A DNA stretch of 7,334 nucleotides from an uncultured Clostridia bacterium (GTDB lineage Bacteria; Bacillota_A; Clostridia; Oscillospirales; Oscillospiraceae). The translations under genes and the position numbers were made by a program. Positions 1 to 6,080 of the stretch are shown here, piece by piece. Below the pieces are notes generated by a model. The model saw only the letters and a program-made list of their open reading frames with translations, ran no database searches and was not told where the DNA came from. Location: assembly GCA_946408145.1 (NCBI GenBank), contig CAMJQX010000078.1, positions 1 through 7,334 of the forward strand, in the 5' to 3' direction. Within the stretch, counting starts at the first letter, position 1, and each line of letters begins with the position of its first letter.

Positions 1-588
1 GTCATGGTCGTGTACGGCTCCGTCTACGGCGGCACCGAGAGCGCCGCGAACGCGCTGGCCGCGCAGCTGTCCCGCAGCGGCGTCGCCGACGTCGCGGTCT
101 ACGACGTGTCCAAGACCCATGTCAGCGAACTGATCGCCGAGGCCTTCCGCTGCAGCCACATCGTGCTGGCCTCGATCACCTACAACATGGGCATTTTCAC
201 GCCGATGAAGAACTTCCTGCTCGATCTGGAGGCGCACAACCTGCAGAACCGCAGCTTCGCCATCGTGGAAAACGGGAGCTGGTCCCCCGCCGCCGGCAAG
301 CTGATGCGCGAGATCATCGGGCGGCTCGCCGACTGCTCGATCGTCGGCGAGACCGTGACCATCCGCTCCAGTCCTGACAGGAGCGACTCCGACGCGCTGC
401 AGCAGCTGGCCGACGCCGTGTCCGCCTCCCTTTTGGATGGGGGCGAGGTGCTCGACGCGGAGAAGGCCCCCGCCGCCAAAAAGTGGGTCTGCAAGGTATG
501 CGGCTATGTCTACGAGGGCGACGAGGTGCCCGAGGACTATATCTGCCCGATCTGCGGAGCCGGGAAAGCCGCCTTCGAAGAAGGCTGA
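1..588 (+). CDS. FprA-family A-type flavoprotein, C-terminal part (flavodoxin + short rubredoxin domain), 5' partial
   Basis: The reading frame is open through base 1, so the gene starts outside the window and the methionine at base 4 is internal. Seen: a flavodoxin fold beginning with the FMN phosphate loop [10 protein letters not shown], then [17 protein letters not shown] and [14 protein letters not shown], which match the flavodoxin part of A-type flavoproteins. The last 35 residues form a rubredoxin-like knuckle ([12 protein letters not shown], then [13 protein letters not shown]). Known for the family: a metallo-beta-lactamase-like di-iron domain precedes the flavodoxin domain, and the enzyme is cytoplasmic and reduces O2 or NO to protect anaerobes. 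Inferred: the di-iron domain lies upstream, outside the window. The rubredoxin part is compact, with only 14 residues between its CX2C pairs, closer to the rubrerythrin type than to free rubredoxin. The attached domain would let electrons pass internally to FMN. A stand-alone flavodoxin-rubredoxin fusion cannot be excluded without the upstream sequence. The gene ends in a clear terminator. Confidence 0.85.
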   Translation, partial: VMVVYGSVYGGTESAANALAAQLSRSGVADVAVYDVSKTHVSELIAEAFRCSHIVLASITYNMGIFTPMKNFLLDLEAHNLQNRSFAIVENGSWSPAAGKLMREIIGRLADCSIVGETVTIRSSPDRSDSDALQQLADAVSASLLDGGEVLDAEKAPAAKKWVCKVCGYVYEGDEVPEDYICPICGAGKAAFEEG

Positions 589-608
589 GCCGATCTTCCC
601 CGCGCATG

Positions 609-653
609 AAAAATCCCTCCGGCACTTATGTACCGGAGGGATTTTTCTCTTTT
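609..653 (+). terminator. Intrinsic terminator, probably bidirectional
   Basis: A perfect 14-bp inverted repeat (AAAAATCCCTCCGG at 609-622, CCGGAGGGATTTTT at 633-646) surrounds a 10-base loop and is followed by CTCTTTT. It lies 20 bases after the flavoprotein stop codon and 16 bases beyond the stop of the convergent hydrolase gene. The A-run on the left arm gives a U-run when read on the minus strand, so it can end both transcripts. Confidence 0.9.
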
Positions 654-662
654 GAAACGGGA

Positions 663-2492
663 TCAGCCCATGAACACGGTGCAGGTGTTGGTGATGGTCA
701 TGAGGCCGACGATGATCGCGTTGATGATGCCCGCGATGTAGGGATTCTTGGTGCTCTTGTAGATCACGCGGGAGATCAGCGTGGAGCCGAAGAGGATCAG
801 CACGATCGGGAACAGCCACAGCACGAACATCGGGTAGTTCGGATCGGCCATCGTGCGCTGGAACCACATCATGTGATTGGTGCTGTAGTAGGTGATGTAC
901 TGGATCCAGGGCAGGACCAGGGCCGGCGCCGCGGCGAACAGGGCGCAGATCACGCCGTTGGCCTTGCCGCCGATGCTGTTGTAGTTGAAGCTGTTGGTGG
1001 CCACGGAGATCGCGATGTAGTACGTGAAGAACAGCAGGACATAGGGCAGGTAGCGCAGGATCGGGGCCTCGAAGGCCTTGATCGCCAGCGTCCAGAGACG
1101 GAAGTCCGCAAAGAAGAAGTAGTCCTCCACGAAGACGAGGCCGTAGCCGACGGTCACGACGATGAGGGCCAGCAGCACGCTCAGGCCGAGCTTTTTGCCG
1201 GAGAGCTTCACGCCGCGCTCGGCGAGGTCGAGGCCGTTCTTTTTGCCGTAGGCGAAGTAGTACACGACCATGCTGAGGATCGTGAACAGGCCGCAGCAGG
1301 TGGACCAGAGGCCGAGGCCCATGGCCTCGCCCTGGGCGACGGGCATGGAGTTGCCGAGGTTGAGCAGCGTCAGGTAGATCACGCTGCCGAACACGGCGCC
1401 CGCGAGCAGCGACAGCCAGAACCAGGCCTTGCCCTTGCCGTCCTTGACGGGCATGGGCTTCACGGGCTCTTCCGCGCGCAGGGCGGAGAAGGTCGGCGTG
1501 AAGACCAGCAGGGTCGTAAAGGAGCAGAGGAAGATCGCAAGGCCGATCACACCGACGAAGTTGAAAGCTTCCTTCCACTGCCAGACCTGATTGGTCGGCT
1601 CGATGGGATTGGGGGCTCCGAGGGTCTTGGAGAAGAAGTCGCAGATGTAGCTTTCGGAGCGGGCGGAGAAGTGCGACCAGGGGTGGATGATGGGCGGGCG
1701 GTAGATGATGCGCAGGGTCTCCTTGCCGTCCACGTCCTCACGGTACTCGGTGTAGGCCTCGCGGGTTTCCCATTCGGCCTTGTCCTTGCCGAAGTTCAGG
1801 AAGGCCTGGGCCGTGTCGGTCTCCATGAAGTAGGGGGAGCTCAGGGGCTGCCCGTCGGCGCTGACGGAGGTGCCGAAGAACTCGTCGTACACGGCGGAGA
1901 TCACGCCGACGTCACGGCTGCCGTAGGGATTGGCGAAGTTGCCGTCGTCGTCCTGATACAGCGGGTCGTTGCAGTGGATCAGAACGGAGGCGATCAGCGG
2001 GGTCTCGTTCAGGTTGTCGGTGTTGACGGCGGCGTTGACGGACCAGCTGCCCATGGAGTGGCCGGTCACGCCGATGCGGGAGGCGTCGACAAAGGGCATG
2101 CGGCTGAGCGCGAGCACCCCCTGATAGACGCCGTCGGGCGCGAGGATGAAGAAGTCGGGCGTGATCTCGGAGTCACCGTGGTCGGGCTGATCGATCGACA
2201 GGACGACGAAGCCGCGTCGGGCAAGCTCCACATAGTTGGCGTCGGCCATCTCCTTGTTGTTCAGATAGCCGTGGCTGGTGACGATGGCGGGGGCGGGGTT
2301 CTCCCTGGTGGCCGTTTTGGGGATCAGCAGATAGGCAGACATCGTATAGCCGCTGTCGGTCTCGATGTTGAGCTCCTTCATCACGACCTTGCCGCCGGAG
2401 GTCTGCACCGCGCTGACGACGATACCGCACAGCAGCATCAGCACCAGCGAAATGCAGAGAAAGATTTTCGCGGTTTTTTTGGTTTTTTCCAT
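663..2492 (-). CDS. Membrane-anchored alpha/beta hydrolase with C-terminal multi-span membrane domain
   Basis: A 609-residue protein. The start ATG (2490-2492) is preceded by AGGAG at 2501-2505 with an 8-base spacer. Residues 1-7 are basic and 8-28 are hydrophobic, giving a signal anchor with the catalytic part outside. Residues about 40-295 are an alpha/beta hydrolase domain: SHGYLN (73-78) is the likely oxyanion-hole segment, SIDQPDHGDS (99-108) follows a core strand, and GHSMG (144-148) is the nucleophile elbow with Ser146. HPWSHFS (270-276) supplies the likely catalytic His (H270 or H274), just before a closing helix. The acid residue is not obvious. About eight hydrophobic segments follow, near 312-335, 356-378, 391-415, 435-457, 476-497, 511-534, 553-575 and 584-605. 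Basic loops such as 416-434 and 575-583 are predicted to be cytoplasmic. The substrate is unknown; an esterase or S9-like peptidase role is possible. The gene is monocistronic, with its own promoter upstream and a shared terminator downstream. Confidence 0.85.
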   Translation of the reverse strand: MEKTKKTAKIFLCISLVLMLLCGIVVSAVQTSGGKVVMKELNIETDSGYTMSAYLLIPKTATRENPAPAIVTSHGYLNNKEMADANYVELARRGFVVLSIDQPDHGDSEITPDFFILAPDGVYQGVLALSRMPFVDASRIGVTGHSMGSWSVNAAVNTDNLNETPLIASVLIHCNDPLYQDDDGNFANPYGSRDVGVISAVYDEFFGTSVSADGQPLSSPYFMETDTAQAFLNFGKDKAEWETREAYTEYREDVDGKETLRIIYRPPIIHPWSHFSARSESYICDFFSKTLGAPNPIEPTNQVWQWKEAFNFVGVIGLAIFLCSFTTLLVFTPTFSALRAEEPVKPMPVKDGKGKAWFWLSLLAGAVFGSVIYLTLLNLGNSMPVAQGEAMGLGLWSTCCGLFTILSMVVYYFAYGKKNGLDLAERGVKLSGKKLGLSVLLALIVVTVGYGLVFVEDYFFFADFRLWTLAIKAFEAPILRYLPYVLLFFTYYIAISVATNSFNYNSIGGKANGVICALFAAAPALVLPWIQYITYYSTNHMMWFQRTMADPNYPMFVLWLFPIVLILFGSTLISRVIYKSTKNPYIAGIINAIIVGLMTITNTCTVFMG

Positions 2493-2538
2493 GTTTCTCT
2501 CTCCTCTCGATTTTGCTTTGGGGGGTCAGGATGCTTTC

Positions 2539-2567
2539 AGTATAGTCCAAATAGTTTCTGCTGGCAA
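2539..2567 (-). promoter_or_regulatory. Sigma-A type promoter for the membrane hydrolase gene
   Basis: Read on the minus strand, the -35 box TTGCCA (2562-2567) and the -10 box TATACT (2539-2544) are separated by exactly 17 bases. The -10 box lies about 46 bases before the start codon. An AT-rich block at about 2568-2600 lies just upstream and could act as an UP element. It is inferred from the match to consensus; no start site is known. Confidence 0.75.
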
Positions 2568-2628
2568 GTATTTACATTCTACAAAAAATTATATGGTATT
2601 CTGTGAAAAGTGACGGGACATTCGGGAA

Positions 2629-2657
2629 TTGCATGGCAGACCGGGCTGTGATATACT
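2629..2657 (+). promoter_or_regulatory. Sigma-A type promoter for the MarR operon
   Basis: The -35 box TTGCAT (2629-2634) and the -10 box TATACT (2652-2657) are separated by 17 bases. The -10 box carries an extended TGA just in front (TGATATACT). Transcription should start near 2664, giving a leader of about 46 bases before the regulator's ATG. The promoter is divergent from the hydrolase promoter, with 61 bases between the two -35 boxes. Confidence 0.8.
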
Positions 2658-2667
2658 GTGATCATTG

Positions 2668-2684
2668 AAATGACAGGGTCATTT
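2668..2684. promoter_or_regulatory. Perfect palindrome, probable operator of the MarR regulator
   Basis: AAATGACAGGGTCATTT is an inverted repeat with 7-base arms and a 3-base centre. It begins 11 bases after the -10 box, at about +5 to +21 of the predicted transcript. Length and symmetry suit a MarR-family dimer, and the position would block the promoter of the regulator's own operon. Binding is inferred from position and symmetry only. Confidence 0.65.
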
Positions 2685-2689
2685 GTGCC

Positions 2690-2697
2690 GGAAAGGA
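2690..2697 (+). promoter_or_regulatory. Ribosome binding site that selects the MarR start
   Basis: GGAAAGGA lies 12 bases before the ATG at 2710, slightly farther than ideal. It supports this ATG over an in-frame TTG at 2683, which has no purine-rich sequence in front and would overlap the operator palindrome. Confidence 0.6.
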
Positions 2698-2709
2698 CTG
2701 GGCTGCGCC

Positions 2710-3219
2710 ATGAAGCTGGAATGGATGGGACCGTACCGCGAGATCATCGGAGACTTTTATCGCTCGGCCAACGGCTATTCGCAGATCTGCAAAAGCGAGA
2801 TGTTCGGATCGCCGGTGAAGTTTTCGCCCTACGAGGTGCAGATCATCGAGCATATCCTCGAATACGCCGAAGAACACAGGAACATGAAGTGGTACGCCGA
2901 GCGCCTCGGTCTCAGCCAGGCGACCTATTCCAAATACGTGCAGAAGCTGGTCGACAAGGGGCTCGTGGAGAAATACCACAGCAGCGGCAATCGAAAGGAT
3001 ATCATCCTGATGGTCTCCCCTCTCGGCGTCAAGGAGTATCGCGAGTACGCGGCTTTCGCGGAGAAACAGTGGTTCCATGAGCTCTTCACCCTGCTCGACG
3101 GCGTGAGCCCCGGGGAACTGGAGACCGTTAAGAAGGTGTTCTCGATCTTCGGCCGCTGGCACGGCGAGAAGCGCGCTTCCGGCGCAGCGCAGAGCACGGA
3201 TCTGATCCGCATCGAATAG
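2710..3219 (+). CDS. MarR-family winged-helix transcriptional regulator
   Basis: A 169-residue protein, a usual length for MarR regulators, which act as cytoplasmic dimers on palindromic operators. Seen: an N-terminal dimerisation helix region (1-35); the start of the winged-helix domain at FSPYEVQIIEHI (38-49); a helix-turn-helix at about 58-84 with the likely recognition helix SQATYSKYVQKLVDKGL (69-85); and a wing ending in the strand RKDIILMVSPLG (95-106), which corresponds to the family's D-R-x-x-x-L-x-L-T-x-x-G pattern. C-terminal helices 107-150 would complete the dimer. No cysteine pair suggesting redox sensing stands out, and the ligand is unknown. The gene is first in a likely three-gene operon, 41 bases before the propeller gene, with a palindrome in its own promoter region that suggests autorepression. 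Confidence 0.85.
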   Translation: MKLEWMGPYREIIGDFYRSANGYSQICKSEMFGSPVKFSPYEVQIIEHILEYAEEHRNMKWYAERLGLSQATYSKYVQKLVDKGLVEKYHSSGNRKDIILMVSPLGVKEYREYAAFAEKQWFHELFTLLDGVSPGELETVKKVFSIFGRWHGEKRASGAAQSTDLIRIE

Positions 3220-3260
3220 CGCGGCTTTCCGCAGAGGCTCACGATGAAGGAGGCATAGCC

Positions 3261-4970
3261 ATGCTGATAAAACGCTCCCCTGTCCGCTCTCTGTCTGCCG
3301 CGGCCCTGGCGCTCGTGCTGTGTATCGTGCTCCTCGCCGCCCCCGCGCAGTCCGCCGCCGCTGCGGGCGATCCCGCTTCCGGCGCTCATCACCCGCTGCT
3401 GCTCAAATACCTGAGCGAGCACCCGGAATACGGCTTCGCCGCTTTTCTCGACATCGACGAAAACGGCGTGGAGGAAATGCTCGTCTCCGACTCCGCCCCG
3501 CTTCCCGACCGCTGCGCGGCGCTGCTCTGCCTGGTCTCTTCCGACGGCTCGCGCGTTCTGGTCTGGCGGCTCGCCAGCCGGAACGGCATACGCTGCGACG
3601 CTTCCGCGCACAGCATCGTGATCGAGTCCGGCGGCACCGGCGTCGCCGAGCTCTGCTCCGTCACGCCGGACGGCGACGGTCTGCGTGTCCTCCGCCTCGG
3701 CAAAAACTGCAGCCGACCCGACCTCGGCGAGTACTATTACCGCTTTACCGACTTTGTCTCCGAAGAAATGGAGGGCATCCCCTTTTCCTTCGGTGAAAAG
3801 CCGGGGCCGGAGGGCTCGGCAGAGCCCGATCGGGAGCTGCTGGAGAAAAACCGTATTTCCGAGACTGACTATCTGGAGCAGAGCGGCGCACTCCGGGAAT
3901 GGGAAACGCTGTGCTTTCTCCCCGTCCGGTCGACCCTCGATCATACTGTCCGCGATTCCGGGATCGAAGCGCCGCAGATCCTTGATGTGGTCCGCTGCTT
4001 TGCCGACGATCGTGCGCTGATCGCCCTGATGGCTGACGGAACAGTCCGCAGCTGCGGCCTGGAGGCGCATATGGACGCGGCGCTCGCCGCGCAGTTCGAC
4101 GCGCTGACGGATGTCAGGCAGGTCGCGTATTCCTCCGGCGGCCTCATCGCGGTAAAGAACGACGGCAGCGTGTTCTCCACGCTCGGCGAGAGCACATATA
4201 TGTCGGCGCCGGCGGCGGAGTTTGACCCCGCACGCTGGAACGATGTCGAGCGCTTTTACGACGCGAGCTTTGAATACTACGGTCTGACCCGGGACGGGAG
4301 AGTCCTTGTCAGCAACGACAATCCGGATGCAAGCTTCGGCGGGGGCCTTGTCTACAGGAGTTGGACGGACGTGGCGCAGATCGTCCCCTACGCCTACCCG
4401 GAGAGCCGCGGTCTGGTCGGGCTGCGCAGGGACGGCACGGTGCTGCGCGCCGACGACTACTATGCATTCAACCACACCCCGACCGATGCGGTCGCGATCG
4501 CCAGCTCCGGCTACGTCGTCGCTGCGCTGAACCGGGACGGGACCGTATTCGTTGCGGGGCCGCAGACGCTGTATTCCGACGGTTTTCTTGCGCGCGCAGA
4601 GCAGCTTCGGGACGTCGTCAGAATCGCCGTCTCCGAGCAATGCCTGTTTGCCCTTCTGTCGGACGGGAGCGTGACGAAATGCGGCGCGGAATACTGGGAT
4701 TATGGCCTCGATGCGTGGAGCGGGATCGTGGATATCCAGACCATGGTGTTCGTCCTCGTCGGGCTGCGGGACGACGGCCGTGTGCTGTTCGCCCTGCCCG
4801 ACGGCGAGCTTGACTATCTGTCGGACCTGCGCAATGAGGCCTCCGTCTGGGAGGATGTCGTGCGGATCGAAGCCCGCTGCCCCAACGATATCGGCAAGCC
4901 CTATCTGCTCGGCTGGACGAGCGACGGCAGCATTCTGGCCGCAGGTCTCGATCTGACGCCGCTGCTGTAA
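3261..4970 (+). CDS. Secreted RCC1-like beta-propeller repeat protein
   Basis: A 569-residue protein of unknown function. The ATG follows a near-ideal AAGGAGG (3247-3253) with a 7-base spacer. Residues 1-36 are a Sec signal peptide: basic start, hydrophobic core 12-28, and an Ala-rich AQSAAAAG cleavage region. No good lipobox surrounds Cys21, so it is probably released or wall-associated. Residues 60-75 hold FLDIDENGVEEML, a D-x-D-x-N-G-x-x-E loop of the kind found in many clostridial secreted proteins and possibly calcium binding. From about 245 to the end there are eight repeats of the type (V/G)-L-x-x-D-G-(T/S/R)-V, at about 251, 294, 339, 384, 419, 461, 499 and 549. Examples are ALIALMADGTVRSCG and VAALNRDGTVFVAG. 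Spacing is 35-50 residues, as in RCC1/BLIP-II-type propellers, which usually bind other proteins. It lies between the MarR gene and the membrane peptidase gene. Confidence 0.75.
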   Translation: MLIKRSPVRSLSAAALALVLCIVLLAAPAQSAAAAGDPASGAHHPLLLKYLSEHPEYGFAAFLDIDENGVEEMLVSDSAPLPDRCAALLCLVSSDGSRVLVWRLASRNGIRCDASAHSIVIESGGTGVAELCSVTPDGDGLRVLRLGKNCSRPDLGEYYYRFTDFVSEEMEGIPFSFGEKPGPEGSAEPDRELLEKNRISETDYLEQSGALREWETLCFLPVRSTLDHTVRDSGIEAPQILDVVRCFADDRALIALMADGTVRSCGLEAHMDAALAAQFDALTDVRQVAYSSGGLIAVKNDGSVFSTLGESTYMSAPAAEFDPARWNDVERFYDASFEYYGLTRDGRVLVSNDNPDASFGGGLVYRSWTDVAQIVPYAYPESRGLVGLRRDGTVLRADDYYAFNHTPTDAVAIASSGYVVAALNRDGTVFVAGPQTLYSDGFLARAEQLRDVVRIAVSEQCLFALLSDGSVTKCGAEYWDYGLDAWSGIVDIQTMVFVLVGLRDDGRVLFALPDGELDYLSDLRNEASVWEDVVRIEARCPNDIGKPYLLGWTSDGSILAAGLDLTPLL

Positions 4971-4998
4971 AGGCCTTGATTCCCATAACAGCTCCTGT

Positions 4999-5005
4999 GA
5001 GGTGA
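4999..5005 (+). promoter_or_regulatory. Ribosome binding site that selects the peptidase start
   Basis: GAGGTGA sits 5 bases before the ATG at 5011. A GTG at 5002 is in frame but lies inside this site and has no Shine-Dalgarno of its own, so the ATG is the better start. Confidence 0.75.
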
Positions 5006-5010
5006 TCGGG

Positions 5011-6015
5011 ATGGATGAAAACACCCTGGCCTATCTGGTCGTGATCGTCATTTTCATACTGTTTTCCGTTATCCGCAATACCCGGCAGAGCAGCGGAGGC
5101 TCCGGCCGGGGCGGGAAAAACGCCCGGATTGTCTACAGCCGGGAGCCGGATCTGGAGCGGACCCGGGGGCTTTTCGGCATGGCCGAGCAGAAGCTGGAAA
5201 AAGCCGGCCTGACCGACCTTATGCTGCAGGATTTTCACTTCCGGACGCAGCTGAGCCCGGCGCAGTGCAAAGATCTGCAGCAGGCCCAGGCCCAGCTGCA
5301 GAGCATGCTGATGGAGATGCTGCCCCATCTCCATCTGCTGCCGGATATCCGCGTGATCATGACCCGCGATCCCTCCGAATTGATCCATGGCGCGCTGGGG
5401 CAGTACGAGCACTCCGGCTCGACCAAGACCATCCGCATCCTTCTCGTCCCCGACGCGACCCCTGCGCTGCTGGCCGCGACGCTCTGTCACGAATGTTCCC
5501 ACTACTTTCTGTATTCCTATATTCTCAGCGAGCGGGACCCGGACATGAACGAGGGCCTGACCGAGGTCATGGCCTGTCTCGTCGGTTTCAGCGAGATCAT
5601 GATCCAGAGCAATCCCAACCGCGACCTCCCGTATCTGAACCGCCCGGAATTTGAGGAGGTGCGGCGCTGTCTGCTTGCCGCAAGACCGGTGCTGCAGCAG
5701 AAGTACGACCAGAAGCAGAACCTGCTCAACGCGAGAACGCAGCTGAAGAAGAATCTGGCCGGCGGACGCGCCATGCTCGAGCAGACGCGGGCGATGATCG
5801 CAGTGAGCAGGTCCCCGAAAAAGAAGCTCTCGCGCGGAGAGCTCGCGCGGCTGCAGCAAACCCTGCTCGCGCTGGAGAACGGCAGCTGTGCGGAGCGGCT
5901 GAATCAGGCGGAAAAGGCGCTCTCCGGGGATCTGGCCGCGGTGCGCGGGGCGGACGATTCCGTCCTCGCCGTCTGCGGCGAGCTGTACCGGCTGATGCTG
6001 GCCTTTCAGTCATAA
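5011..6015 (+). CDS. Membrane-anchored HEXXH zinc metallopeptidase-like protein
   Basis: A 334-residue protein. Residues 6-21 (LAYLVVIVIFILFSVI) form one membrane segment. The acidic residues before it and the Arg/Lys-rich stretch after it (22-43) predict N-out/C-in topology, so the catalytic part would face the cytoplasm. Seen: TLCHECSHYFL carries the zinc motif HECSH (H160, E161, H164), and MNEGLTEVMA (179-188) carries the likely third ligand, E181 or E185. This is the gluzincin layout of HEXXH followed by NEG/TE. KTIRILLVP (139-147) could be the edge strand that binds substrate. The C-terminal part (about 225-312) is rich in Gln, Lys, Leu and Glu and probably forms long helices or a coiled coil. 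I recognise no named family, and the substrate is unknown. The gene starts 40 bases after the propeller gene with no terminator between them, so it is probably last in the MarR operon, and it ends just before a strong hairpin. Confidence 0.75.
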   Translation: MDENTLAYLVVIVIFILFSVIRNTRQSSGGSGRGGKNARIVYSREPDLERTRGLFGMAEQKLEKAGLTDLMLQDFHFRTQLSPAQCKDLQQAQAQLQSMLMEMLPHLHLLPDIRVIMTRDPSELIHGALGQYEHSGSTKTIRILLVPDATPALLAATLCHECSHYFLYSYILSERDPDMNEGLTEVMACLVGFSEIMIQSNPNRDLPYLNRPEFEEVRRCLLAARPVLQQKYDQKQNLLNARTQLKKNLAGGRAMLEQTRAMIAVSRSPKKKLSRGELARLQQTLLALENGSCAERLNQAEKALSGDLAAVRGADDSVLAVCGELYRLMLAFQS

Positions 6016-6016
6016 T

Positions 6017-6055
6017 AACACACAAGGGAGACGGAAACCGTCTCCCTTGTGTGTT
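6017..6055. terminator. Perfect 18-bp hairpin between convergent genes, probable terminator
   Basis: AACACACAAGGGAGACGG (6017-6034) pairs perfectly with CCGTCTCCCTTGTGTGTT (6038-6055) around an AAA loop. It begins 1 base after the peptidase stop and 25 bases from the stop of the convergent glgA. The stem is very stable, but neither side has a true U-run (TTGTGTATAA on the plus strand, TTATTATGAC on the minus strand). It may therefore end transcription less efficiently, or protect the 3' ends of both messages. Confidence 0.7.
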
Positions 6056-6080
6056 GTGTATAACGATTTGATCGCGTGTT

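Noticed and set aside
483..2606. A 707-codon open frame on the plus strand opposite the membrane hydrolase gene
   Set aside because: It is a shadow frame caused by strong G/C bias at third codon positions. Its product is a low-complexity mix of His, Asp, Glu, Gly and Val with no domain, while the opposite strand encodes a protein with a clear hydrolase motif, membrane spans, Shine-Dalgarno and promoter.
2574..2623. Repeated ACATTC (2574-2579 and 2618-2623) in the divergent intergenic region
   Set aside because: Two copies of a 6-base word in a 217-base region are close to chance, and they are not placed symmetrically to either promoter.
3300..3330. Cys21 in the propeller signal peptide as a lipoprotein attachment site
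   Set aside because: The residues before it (LVL-C) do not match the lipobox, which needs a small residue just before the Cys. The Ala-rich stretch after the hydrophobic core fits ordinary signal peptidase cleavage better.
4970..5010. Small palindromes AAGGCCTT (4970-4977) and ACAG-CTC-CTGT between the propeller and peptidase genes
   Set aside because: The arms are only 4 bases long and no U-run follows, so they do not support a terminator or operator. They are expected by chance.
2925..5024. A 699-codon open frame on the minus strand opposite the MarR and propeller genes
   Set aside because: It has the same GC-bias cause. It spans two real genes and has Arg/Ala/Asp-rich composition with no recognisable motif, whereas the plus-strand genes have a winged helix, a signal peptide and repeats.
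4618..5859. A 413-codon open frame on the minus strand opposite the propeller end and the peptidase gene
   Set aside because: It is an antisense shadow of the HEXXH gene, with no motif of its own and no fitting promoter or start signal.
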